Source: JBLHKS01 sp047620505
Lineage (GTDB): Bacteria > Verrucomicrobiota > Verrucomicrobiia > Verrucomicrobiales > DEV007
DNA: 19,035 bases
Direction: 5' to 3'
Assembly (NCBI GenBank): GCA_047620505.1
Contig: JBLHKS010000140.1
Location: forward strand, 1-19,035
The translations under genes were made by a program, and so were the position numbers. The stretch's first letter is position 1. Each line of letters opens with the position of its first letter. Below the pieces are notes generated by a model. It had not been told where the DNA came from. It did no database searches and saw only the letters and a program-made list of their open reading frames with translations. Positions 1 to 7,590 of this stretch are shown here, piece by piece.

Positions 1-570
1 GGCGACGACTTCGAAAGTAAGCTGCGTTTCCCGACCTGTAAGCTGATCGAGAAGCTGGACACGGATTGGAAAGGCGTTCATTCGCTGCCCGTTGAAGTAG
101 CCCGGGCGCAGATCGCGGCGCTCAGGACCGCCGGCGATCCGATTGGGCGATATCGGGCGAAGAAAGACTTGATTCTCAGCCTTTACGAAGGCGGCTACAC
201 CGCGAACGACGTGCGCGAGATTTACTGGTTGGTCGATCACATGATGCAACTCCGCGAGGATCTGTCGTTGCAGTTTCGCGGCGAGTTGATAGAATTCGAG
301 GAAAGCAAAACCATGCCCTACGTAACCTCCATCGAACGCCACGGCATTGAGACAGGCCGAGTTGAAGGCCGCTCCGAGGGCCGGGAAGCCAGCTTGAAGA
401 TCCTGACCAATATGCTCGATCGAGTTTTTAGCGGCGTTCCTCCGAAAGTAGCAAAGCGCCTTTCCAAGTTGGCTCTCGATGAGTTGCTGGAACTCGGAGA
501 GAAGGCAATGGATATGGGTTCGATGGACGATGTCGTCGCTTGGCTTGATTCACGCGAGCAGGCAGGCTAG
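1..570 (+). CDS. Rpn-family / DUF4351-type nuclease-like protein, C-terminal part (5' truncated)
   Basis: The frame is open from base 1, so the gene begins outside the window; 189 residues of its end are visible. The middle (YEGGYTANDVREIYWLVDHM) and the helical stretch IERHGIETGRVEGRSEGRE followed by ILTNMLDRVF and ending in DVVAWL match the C-terminal layout of the Rpn (recombination-promoting nuclease, 'YhgA-like transposase') proteins with a DUF4351-type tail. The PD-(D/E)XK catalytic part would lie upstream and cannot be seen. These genes are common, often multicopy accessory genes. The last 60 bp recur perfectly at 3647-3706, so this gene's end is the left edge of the downstream tandem duplication. 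Family assignment is by pattern recall. Confidence 0.75.
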   Translation, partial: GDDFESKLRFPTCKLIEKLDTDWKGVHSLPVEVARAQIAALRTAGDPIGRYRAKKDLILSLYEGGYTANDVREIYWLVDHMMQLREDLSLQFRGELIEFEESKTMPYVTSIERHGIETGRVEGRSEGREASLKILTNMLDRVFSGVPPKVAKRLSKLALDELLELGEKAMDMGSMDDVVAWLDSREQAG

Positions 571-668
571 TCTGCCTGATTTCATCAGCGCTCGGCCGGG
601 CACGCGCGCAACCGTTGAACGGGGTATTGATCGACCTCCTTCTCCAAAGCACGCGTGAATCGAACCCA

Positions 669-1673
669 ATGAAAACTCTCCTCCTGCTCTCCGTGCTCGC
701 CCTGCTGCCCGCCGAGTCAACGCAGGCCCAAGCCCCTCCCTCGCTGAAGGAGATCGAGCCGCCGGATGTCTACGTTCACGTCGACCACGTACGACAGGAA
801 CTGGAGTTGCTACGCGCCTGGATGGGACGACCTCGCGACGAACGGCCGGAATTAGGAATCTCCGGCGCGGAACCGCGCGAGGTGTTTTTTCAAGCGATCA
901 CCCTGTTTCGCAAGGCCGACCGGCTGGCCTTCGAGCAGACCCAGCGCCGCGCCCGGGGAGCGCCGCGACTGCCTGCGGGCGAGATCCGGCCCAGCCACGT
1001 TTACGGGCGCCTGCTGGACGCCACCGACGCGATTCGTGAAATCGTCCTGAATTCCGGGCTGGAGTCGTTGGATCTGGAGCGGCCGGATCAGGTCGAGATC
1101 GACGCGGCGGCGCCGAGCGACGTTTACGATATTGCGTCCTTGTTAGTATCCGAGTTGGCGCACCTCCACGCCATCGTTCAGGCTAACCGTCAGTTGAATC
1201 TGCTGCTGGAACGCCGCTTCTCGCCAAGCGACGTCTTCGAGCAGGTCACCGTTGCGATCGGATTCTGCGAGCAGCTGCTGGGCCGCTTCCCCGAAGCCGA
1301 GACGATGCCGAAAGCGCCGGAGTTCGAACCGAACAAACGGCCCGGCGACGTTTACGGGCGCCTGCTGGACGCCACCGACGCGATTCGTGAAATCGTCCTG
1401 AATTCCGGGCTGGAGTCGTTGGATCTGGAGCGGCCGGATCAGGTCGAGATCGACGCGGCGGCGCCGAGCGACGTTTACGATATTGCGTCCTTGTTAGTAT
1501 CCGAGTTGGCGCACCTCCACGCCAAACTGCCGGACCCCACGCCTCCCCGCGAGGCCTATTTTCCCGGCCGAAAGTTTCCCTCCGATGTTTACCAGCGTGC
1601 TGGCATTCTGGAGGCGCAGCTGAGTTCCCTCCGTCAACTGTCGGCGAAGAATCCCGAGTGGTTGGAACGATGA
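669..1673 (+). CDS. Secreted protein of eight ~39-residue 'DVY' helical repeats
   Basis: I do not recognise a named family. The start at 669 is chosen because it opens a clear signal peptide (MKTLLLLSVLALLPAES, cleavage near STQA-QAPP); the open frame extends 18 codons further upstream without such a signal. The mature ~310 residues are repeats marked by a P-x-(D/E/H)-V-(Y/F) start followed by an amphipathic helix often ending in (S/Q)EL..L. The marker residue falls at positions 33, 71, 110, 151, 188, 227, 268 and 306, a spacing of 37-41. Repeats 3-4 and 6-7 are identical even in DNA. No catalytic residues or cysteine pattern are evident. The stop overlaps the start of the downstream membrane kinase (ATGA at 1670-1673), which suggests translational coupling and possibly a periplasmic partner or ligand-binding role; that role is inference. 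Confidence 0.85.
   Translation: MKTLLLLSVLALLPAESTQAQAPPSLKEIEPPDVYVHVDHVRQELELLRAWMGRPRDERPELGISGAEPREVFFQAITLFRKADRLAFEQTQRRARGAPRLPAGEIRPSHVYGRLLDATDAIREIVLNSGLESLDLERPDQVEIDAAAPSDVYDIASLLVSELAHLHAIVQANRQLNLLLERRFSPSDVFEQVTVAIGFCEQLLGRFPEAETMPKAPEFEPNKRPGDVYGRLLDATDAIREIVLNSGLESLDLERPDQVEIDAAAPSDVYDIASLLVSELAHLHAKLPDPTPPREAYFPGRKFPSDVYQRAGILEAQLSSLRQLSAKNPEWLER
997..1173 (+). repeat. 177-bp perfect direct repeat, copy 1
   Basis: Identical base for base, as read, to 1348-1524 at an offset of 351 bp (117 codons). It covers DVY repeats 3 and 4 of the secreted repeat protein and keeps the frame. Confidence 0.95.
1348..1524 (+). repeat. 177-bp perfect direct repeat, copy 2
   Basis: Second copy of 997-1173, covering DVY repeats 6 and 7. 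Since repeats 5 and 8 that follow each copy differ clearly, the perfect identity points to a recent duplication or gene conversion, or possibly an assembly artefact. Confidence 0.95.
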
Positions 1674-3587
1674 CCGACGCCGGGCAACCAGCTTCATCTT
1701 CTTCATCCGGCGGGTTGCGACGCCGGCTGATCCGATCCCATGCCGTGATCGCGGCGATTGGCGTGGGGATGCTGCTGGTGTCGTTGCTGGTGATTGCGGG
1801 GCTGCGCACCAGCGTGCGACGGCTCGCCAAACTACGTGCGCCAACCGCCGAGGCATCGACTCTGGCCCTCGCCGGAGTCGCGCAATCGCTGGCGGACCTG
1901 CGGGGGTGGGTCGCGCTTGGTTCACCGGAATTCAAAACTCAACGCGCCGAGGCCTGGGAGCAAGACGTCGAGCCCGCGATCGCAAGGCTCGAAGAATTGA
2001 GCCCTGATTGGACCAATCCTGACAACGTACAAAGGCTGGCGGAGGCCAGGGCGCATCTCAGGCGGCTGAAGCAGGCGCAATGGTGGATTGAAGATGTGGC
2101 CCGAACTCCGGGCAATCAACCGGCGCGGGTGCAGATGTCGCAGGATGCCGGGCCGATTGCCGAGGAGATTTCCAGCGCGATCGACGCTATGATCGCGATG
2201 GAACGCAACCGGCCGGCTGGCTCGGGTTCAGAATCGGGTTCGGCTCGGCGGCTCGCGGCGCTGGCGGATTTTCGGGCTGCGTTCGCTCAGCTACACGCGT
2301 TGTTGAGCCGGTTCGCCGATACCGGATTGGAGAGCGATTATGAAGCCTTCGTGATCGAGCTGACCTACGTGCCGAAACTGCTGGGCCGCGCCCGTCAGCT
2401 GGATCCGGAGCAGGCGGCGTTGGCGAAACTCATCAGCGAGCAGCTGCTGGCTTTCGAGACCGTTTCGCGCGATGTGGCCGCCGCCCGGCGAAGCCCGAGC
2501 TGGAACGTCGCGCTTTACCGGATGCGAACCGAAGCAATTCCAGCCGCCGACGAGGCGACGCGAGTGCTGAGCGAGATGTCCGACGATCAACGGGCGCTGA
2601 TGGCCGCCGACGCGCGGCAGGTCACCGCGATCAGCAACGCCGCGCTGGCCGGCGCCGTGTCGCTGATTCTACTGATGCTTTTCGTGACGCGCCTCGTCTC
2701 CCGGCGAAGCGCCGCGCGGCTTTCGGCGCCGATCGCGGCCTTGTCCCGGGCGACGGAAGAGTTCGCCAGCGGCGTGCTGGATCACGATCTGCCGGTGACG
2801 AGCGACGATGAGTTAGGACAGTTGACGGCGTCCTTCAACACGATGCGAGCGGCGCGCGCCCGCGCCAAGAAGGAAATCAAGGAGCGCACCACCGAACTGG
2901 AGCGCAGCAACCGCGAGTTAGGCCAGTTCGCCTACGTGGCGTCACACGATTTGAAGGGAACCGCTCCGGGTCGTTTCGAGCTACTGCGACCTGCTGGCGC
3001 TCCGCTACGGCGGCCAGTTCGATGAGAAGGGCGAGCGCTACCTCAAACACGTCACCACGGCGGCCCTGCGGATGCGCCAGCTCATCACCGATCTGCTCGC
3101 CTTTTCCCGCATCGGCACGGGCGTTGAGGAGTTCGCGCCGGTGGAGTTGGACGAAATTCTGGACGAAGCGCTGAGCAACCTTCAGATCACGATTCGAAAG
3201 ACGCGCGCCGATATCGTCGGCGGCGAGGCTCTGCCCAAGGTCCTGGGCGACCGAGGCCAGCTGATGCAACTGCTCCAGAATCTGATCGGCAACGCGCTCA
3301 AGTTCTGCAAATCCACCCCGCGAATCGAAATCACCGCCAGGCGATTTTCAAAGGACGAAAGACGCTGGAAAATCGAGGTTTCGGACAACGGCACAGGGAT
3401 CGCGCCCGAGTTTCAAAAGCAGATCTTCAGTATTTTTAAACGGCTCGACGCCAACCGCGAAGTCGAGGGCACCGGTATCGGTCTCGCGGTCTGCCAGCGA
3501 ATTGTGGAGCGCCACGGCGGCGAAATCCGGGTCGAGAGCGAACTCGGGGAAGGCGCGAAATTCAGCTTCTCGCTGGAGGCGGCTTAG
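1670..3587 (+). pseudogene. HAMP-domain sensor histidine kinase, broken by a +1 frameshift
   Basis: Start ATG at 1670 overlaps the preceding stop by 4 bp. The product has a transmembrane helix at about residues 24-45, a ~280-residue helical periplasmic sensor region, a second helix near 325-345 (GAVSLILLMLFV), a HAMP region (ELGQLTASFNTM) and a coiled linker leading into the H-box AYVASHDLK with His426. Comparison with the intact kinase at 4272 shows one extra G in the GGG at 2956-2958. This throws the frame into an unrelated tail ending at 3025, while the dimerisation helix and the ATPase domain (NLIGNALKF, DNGTGIAP, GTGIGLAV) continue in the +1 frame to 3587. If real, the allele makes a sensor without kinase activity. 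A sequencing or assembly error is the main alternative, because both halves are otherwise well preserved. Confidence 0.85.
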
Positions 3588-3601
3588 CTTTCAGGTCTCA
3601 G

Positions 3602-3647
3602 GCGGTAGCAAATCCCTGATGGCGCCGAAAGCGCGTTTTCGCGCGCG
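3602..3647 (+). repeat. Conserved 3' element after kinase A (hairpin-forming)
   Basis: The stretch from GCGGTAGCAAATCCC to the GC-alternating run recurs at 6362-6407, the same distance after the second kinase. It contains GCGCG-TTTT-CGCGC, a short hairpin without a following T-run, so a weak terminator or a processing element is possible. Confidence 0.7.
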
Positions 3648-3706
3648 GCAATGGATATGGGTTCGATGGACGATGTCGTCGCTTGGCTTGATTCACGCGA
3701 GCAGGC
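3647..3706 (+). pseudogene. 60-bp fragment of the Rpn/DUF4351-type gene end
   Basis: Perfect copy of 504-563, the last codons of the nuclease-like gene, without any upstream part of that gene. It marks the junction between the two tandem units. The rest of 3588-3984 holds no convincing gene: it has the repeated 3' element, this fragment, and decayed homology to the leader and early part of the DVY-repeat gene (about 3835-3927), with a large part of that gene missing. Confidence 0.85.
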
Positions 3707-3984
3707 TCGCTGACCTTGGACGCGTGAGAGTCGTGGTCAAATCGGTTCATACCCACGGATTGCCCGCGCTGATTTTTACGACCGAAAACAGGGATGGATG
3801 GGTCGTTTTCAGCATTCGACGGAAGCGTTAAACGCGGGTATTGATCTATCCTCCGCTCCACAGCGCGCTTGAATCGCACTCTATGAAGGCCCCCCACTTG
3901 GATGAGACGACCTCGCGACCAACGACCAGGTGGACCGCCGGGTTGTGCTTGCCAACCGGGGTCAGCTGGCACCGTTGTTTCAGA

Positions 3985-4254
3985 ATGAGGCGCTCCGCGA
4001 TAACTGAACTTTCCGCCCTGACCATGGTTGTGGCGTTTCTGTTCTCAGGGCTTGCCCTCGGGAAAGTGCCAGCGCCCGATGCCCGGATTCAAACATCGTC
4101 GTCGATTTCCTACTACCTCGACTCGCGGGACTACGGAACGCTGGCGATCGGCTCTGCGGCGGATCTGATCGAATATCGCTACAACGGATTCGAAGACGCC
4201 GGCCCGGGAAGCGAGGGCGGCGGGGTTGCCTTTGGGGCGCGTTTTCACTTTTAG
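3985..4254 (+). CDS. Small putative exported protein with outer-membrane-like C-terminus
   Basis: The 89-residue product begins with a plausible signal peptide (hydrophobic stretch ALTMVVAFLFSGLALG) and ends GARFHF. A terminal aromatic preceded by alternating residues resembles the last strand of outer-membrane beta-barrels, but the mature part is only about 60 residues, too short for a barrel. The frame is open from 3841, with another ATG at 3883, but that part is decayed DVY-gene homology, so I chose the ATG that opens the signal sequence. No ribosome binding site is evident. It may be a remnant of a larger gene. It lies 17 bp upstream of the CHASE kinase. Confidence 0.35.
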   Translation: MRRSAITELSALTMVVAFLFSGLALGKVPAPDARIQTSSSISYYLDSRDYGTLAIGSAADLIEYRYNGFEDAGPGSEGGGVAFGARFHF

Positions 4255-4271
4255 TTAGAGCAGACATCGAG

Positions 4272-6347
4272 ATGAAATTCAAAATTTCCAGCCGCCGATT
4301 CCCGGCAATCCCGATCATCGTCCTCATCGGACTCATCGCCACGTTTGCGGTCTGGAACTCCCAACGGAAAACTCAGCGCGATCGCATCGCCGCCCAGTTT
4401 GGGGCTCGGGCCCGCGACCTGAACGCCGCCGTGGTCCGCGAGGTGGAACTATCCGTGCTCCGGGTGCAATCAATCGTCGGATTCTACAACGGCTCGCAGA
4501 CCGTCGACCGCGAGGAATTCCGGCTGTTCGTCGAGCCGATGCTCGCCAACACCGAAGTGATTCAAGCGCTGGAGTGGATACCCAACGTGTCGGCCAGCGA
4601 CCGCGAGGCGATGGAAGATGCGGCTGGATTTCAATTCACCGAACGCGCACCCGACGGAACGCTGATCCGCAGGGCCGAGGCGGAGCGCTATTTTCCAGTC
4701 TATTTCTTCGAACCGGTGGCCAGCAATGAAGCTGCGGCGGGATTCGATCTTGGTTCAAATCCAGCTCGGCGGGAGGCGTTGCGACAGGCCGAGGCCAGCG
4801 GAACGGCCGTCGCGACCGAACCGATTTCGCTCGTTCAGGAAACAGAAGCTCAGGCGGGATTTCTCATTTTCTGGCCGGTTTACGAACGCGGTTCAACGGC
4901 GCAGCCGCGAGCGGCTCGGGGATTTGCGGTTGGCGTGATTCGCGTTGGAGAACTGCTGAAGGCCGCAGTCAATCCGCTGACGCTTTCGGATGTCGGAATC
5001 CGCCTGCTCGACGCGACCGGTTCCAGCGAGCCTGCACTGCTGCATGAACTCGGGCCCGCAGAGGCTTTGGCGGGGAGCGCGGAATTTACGCGGGAATTCG
5101 ATGTCGGCGGTCGGGTCTGGCGAATGGAGATGAGCCCGGGGCGGGAGTTCGCCCTGAGACGCCGCGACATCGGGCCGACCCTCTCGCTGACTTTTGGGCT
5201 GAGCCTGACCGGCCTGCTCGCCGTGCTTTTCCGGGTTCGAGCCGAACGCGAAAAACTCCTCGGCAACAGGCGCTTTCGACAAGTCGTCGACGCGATGCCG
5301 GAAGCGGTTTTCACGGTAGATCACGATGGAAAAATCCAACTGATCAACGAAGCCGCCGTGAATCTTTTTGGATATCCGGCCGAGCAGCTGCTGGGCGAGT
5401 CAGTGGATAAGCTGGTTCCGGATGATGTGCGTCGACGGCACCCTGAGCTACTCGCCAGATTCACGACGGATTCCGAGCCGTCAAGACTCGGCGCGGACCG
5501 CGAAATCCACGTCCGCCGCAGTGACCAGAGCCTCGTTCCTGTCGAAATTTCGCTCGCGCCGATCGACTCGCCCGAGGGTCTGTTGACGGTCGTGGTGGCT
5601 CTGGATATTACCGAGCGTAAGCTGGCCGAAGAGCGGCGAGAGCTTTTCGAAGCCGAACTGAAGCGCAGCAACCGCGAGTTGAGCGAGTTCGCCTACGTGG
5701 CATCGCACGATTTGAAAGAACCGCTCCGCGTCGTCTCGAGTTACTGCGATCTGCTCGGCAGTCGCTACGGCGGGCAATTCGATGAGAAGGGCGAACGCTA
5801 CCTCAAACACATCACCTCGGCGGCCCTGCGGATGCGCCAACTCATAACTGATTTGCTCGACTTTTCCCGCATCGGCACAGGCGGCAAGGAGTTCGCGCCG
5901 GTGGAGTTGGACGAAATTCTGGACGAAGCGCTGAGCAACCTCCAGATTACGATTCGAAAGACGCGCGCCGATATCGTCGGCTGCGAGGCCCTGCCCAAAG
6001 TAATGGGCGACCGAGGGCAACTGATTCAGTTGCTCCAGAATCTGATCGGCAACGCGCTCAAATTCTGCAAATCCACCCCACGAATCGAAGTCACCGCCAG
6101 GCGATTTTCAAAGGACGAGAGCCGCTGGGAAATCGAGGTTTCGGACAACGGCACAGGGATCGCGCCGGAGTTTCAAAAGCAGATCTTCAGTATTTTCAAA
6201 CGGCTCGACGCCAACCGCGAAGTCGAGGGCACCGGTATCGGTCTCGCAGTCTGCCAGCGGATTGTGGAGCGCCACGGCGGCGAAATCCGGGTCGAGAGCG
6301 AACTCGGGGAAGGCGCGAAATTCAGCTTCTCGCTGGAGGCGGCTTAG
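4272..6347 (+). CDS. CHASE-PAS membrane histidine kinase (phytochrome-type HisKA)
   Basis: The 691-residue product has an N-terminal transmembrane helix (about residues 11-28), an extracytoplasmic CHASE-type sensor domain (about 50-230, with EWIPNVSASDRE and YFPVYFFEP), a second helix at about 303-322 (LSLTFGLSLTGLLAVLF), a PAS domain (about 332-450), a HisKA domain with H-box AYVASHDLKEPLR (His479), and an ATPase domain with NLIGNALKF, DNGTGIAP and GTGIGLAV. All catalytic motifs are intact. The HisKA type resembles Cph1-like kinases, whose usual partners are Rcp1-like receivers, and two such receivers follow downstream. The catalytic half is nearly identical to that of the broken kinase at 1670, while the sensor half is unrelated. 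It autophosphorylates in response to an unknown external signal. Confidence 0.93.
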   Translation: MKFKISSRRFPAIPIIVLIGLIATFAVWNSQRKTQRDRIAAQFGARARDLNAAVVREVELSVLRVQSIVGFYNGSQTVDREEFRLFVEPMLANTEVIQALEWIPNVSASDREAMEDAAGFQFTERAPDGTLIRRAEAERYFPVYFFEPVASNEAAAGFDLGSNPARREALRQAEASGTAVATEPISLVQETEAQAGFLIFWPVYERGSTAQPRAARGFAVGVIRVGELLKAAVNPLTLSDVGIRLLDATGSSEPALLHELGPAEALAGSAEFTREFDVGGRVWRMEMSPGREFALRRRDIGPTLSLTFGLSLTGLLAVLFRVRAEREKLLGNRRFRQVVDAMPEAVFTVDHDGKIQLINEAAVNLFGYPAEQLLGESVDKLVPDDVRRRHPELLARFTTDSEPSRLGADREIHVRRSDQSLVPVEISLAPIDSPEGLLTVVVALDITERKLAEERRELFEAELKRSNRELSEFAYVASHDLKEPLRVVSSYCDLLGSRYGGQFDEKGERYLKHITSAALRMRQLITDLLDFSRIGTGGKEFAPVELDEILDEALSNLQITIRKTRADIVGCEALPKVMGDRGQLIQLLQNLIGNALKFCKSTPRIEVTARRFSKDESRWEIEVSDNGTGIAPEFQKQIFSIFKRLDANREVEGTGIGLAVCQRIVERHGGEIRVESELGEGAKFSFSLEAA

Positions 6348-6625
6348 TTTTCAGGCCGCATGCGGTAGCAAATCCCGGATAGTGCCGAAAGCGCGTTTTC
6401 GCGCGCGAATCGTCTTCCATCCCGGTGGGACTAGTCAAATTCCGCATAATTGTCTCGGCTCGCACATTTCTCGAATCTGACCGAAATTTTTCAGTCTGCG
6501 CCGCGTGTTTCTCGCGACCCAAAAACTCCCTCACCACAAAAGAAAGATTAGGGTGGACGAATCGCCTGCTTTTTGCTAAAAGAGAATTGGCTGTAGGGAA
6601 GGATACGAAGAACGTGGCAGGAGTT

Positions 6626-7054
6626 ATGAATATTTTAGTGGTTGAAGACGATCCGGCGGAAGCCGAATTGGCGTTGGAAGCGTTGGAGCAGGTGGATTCC
6701 AGCGCGAAAGTGAGCGTCGTTAACGACGGCGTCGCCGCGATGGCGTTTTTGCGGCGTGAGGATCCGTTTGCAGCGGTCAAGCTGCCTGACCTGATCCTGC
6801 TCGATCTGAATCTTCCCCGCAAGGACGGACGCGCCGTGTTGGCCGAAATCAAGACCGACGAAGAGCTGAAGCACATCCCTGTGATCGTGCTCTCCAATTC
6901 CGATTCGGAAGACGACATCACGCATGTCTACCGGAACAACGGCAATTGCTACGTCGTCAAGCCACCGGACATGCAGGGAATGTTTGGCTTCGTGGAGTCG
7001 CTCAAGAGCTTCTGGGGCGAGCGGGTTCAGTTCTCGCCGGTGGTCACGAAATGA
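6626..7054 (+). CDS. Single-domain response regulator, Rcp1-like (first copy)
   Basis: The 142-residue product is a stand-alone receiver domain: acidic pair in VVEDDPAEAE, phosphoacceptor Asp60 in LILLDLNLPRKDG, the VIVLSNSDSEDDI switch segment, and Lys in NCYVVKP. The LDLNLP and NCY(V/I)VKPP features plus the terminal FW segment are typical of the Rcp1 family that receives phosphate from phytochrome-type HisKA kinases. The start at 6626 is supported by GCAGGAGTT just upstream; the open frame reaches back to 6425 but encodes nothing receiver-like. It has no output domain, so it probably acts by protein contact or as a phosphate shuttle. The nearest kinase, at 4272, has the matching HisKA type. 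A 278-bp non-coding gap separates the two genes, so it probably has its own promoter. Confidence 0.92.
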   Translation: MNILVVEDDPAEAELALEALEQVDSSAKVSVVNDGVAAMAFLRREDPFAAVKLPDLILLDLNLPRKDGRAVLAEIKTDEELKHIPVIVLSNSDSEDDITHVYRNNGNCYVVKPPDMQGMFGFVESLKSFWGERVQFSPVVTK

Positions 7055-7127
7055 AAAATTGAACACCTAATGCCGAAAATGGACTTAGACTACCGGTAAG
7101 GTGTGTTAGAGGAAAAACGATTGGGCA

Positions 7128-7559
7128 ATGAAAATATTGATGGTGGAGGACGACCCAGCGGAAGCCGAATTGGCGATGGAAGCTTTTGAGGAGACCACTG
7201 AAAACGTAGAAATCGATGTCGTTGGCGACGGCGTTCAGGCGCTTGACTACCTGCGGCGCCAAAATGGCTTTGAGGAAAAACTGGCGCCGGATTTGATGCT
7301 TCTCGACCTGAACTTGCCGATCAAGGACGGGCGCGCGGTGCTCGCGGAAATGAAAGGGGATCCCTACTTGCGGCAGATCCCAGTGATTGTACTTTCAAAT
7401 TCGAGCGCCGACGAGGATATCGCGGAAGTCTACCGACTGAACGGCAATTGCTACATCGTTAAACCTCCCAACCTCAAAGAGATGTTCAGTCTCGCGCGGT
7501 CGCTGATCAATTTCTGGAACTCTGTTCAGTTTGCAAAGATCGGCGGCGATCAAAACTGA
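7128..7559 (+). CDS. Single-domain response regulator, Rcp1-like (second copy)
   Basis: The 143-residue receiver domain is a close paralogue of the gene just upstream: MVEDDPAEAELAMEAF, Asp60 in LMLLDLNLPIKDG, VIVLSNSSADEDI, and NCYIVKPPN. Start ATG at 7128 directly opens the first strand; a purine-rich AGAGG lies about 14 bp upstream, so ribosome binding is weak. The pair arose by gene duplication and has diverged through the whole length, unlike the near-identical kinase ends, so it is older or under different selection. Two receivers next to one functional kinase suggest a branched pathway or a phosphate sink. Confidence 0.92.
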   Translation: MKILMVEDDPAEAELAMEAFEETTENVEIDVVGDGVQALDYLRRQNGFEEKLAPDLMLLDLNLPIKDGRAVLAEMKGDPYLRQIPVIVLSNSSADEDIAEVYRLNGNCYIVKPPNLKEMFSLARSLINFWNSVQFAKIGGDQN

Positions 7560-7590
7560 ACGAGGAGAACGGACAAAGCCGCAACGCCCC

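Larger units (their letters stand above)
504..3646 (+). repeat. Tandem duplication, unit A
   Basis: Left copy of an imperfect tandem duplication. Matching blocks with unit B are: 504-563 with 3647-3706 (60 bp, perfect); about 621-672 with about 3835-3886 (similar); about 821-849 with about 3899-3927 (similar); about 2901-3587 with about 5662-6347 (kinase catalytic end, nearly identical); and 3602-3646 with 6362-6406 (3' region). The unit carries the end of the Rpn-like gene, the DVY-repeat gene and the frameshifted kinase. The sensor halves of the two kinases are unrelated, so either the duplication is old with later replacement or the shared ends have been homogenised by recombination. Confidence 0.8.
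3647..6406 (+). repeat. Tandem duplication, unit B
   Basis: Right copy of the duplication described for 504-3646. It starts with the same 60-bp Rpn-gene end and finishes with the same hairpin-containing 3' element (6362-6406). After 6407 the sequence becomes unique. Confidence 0.8.

Noticed and set aside
1246..1935. Long minus-strand open frames opposite the DVY gene and kinase (1246-1935, 1494-1925)
   Set aside because: Arg/Pro/Ser-rich shadow translations of GC-rich coding DNA; the plus strand has a signal peptide, repeats and kinase domains.
5481..6020. 179-codon minus-strand open frame opposite the CHASE-PAS kinase
   Set aside because: Antisense of the PAS/HisKA coding region; a similar frame opposite the first kinase simply reflects the duplication.
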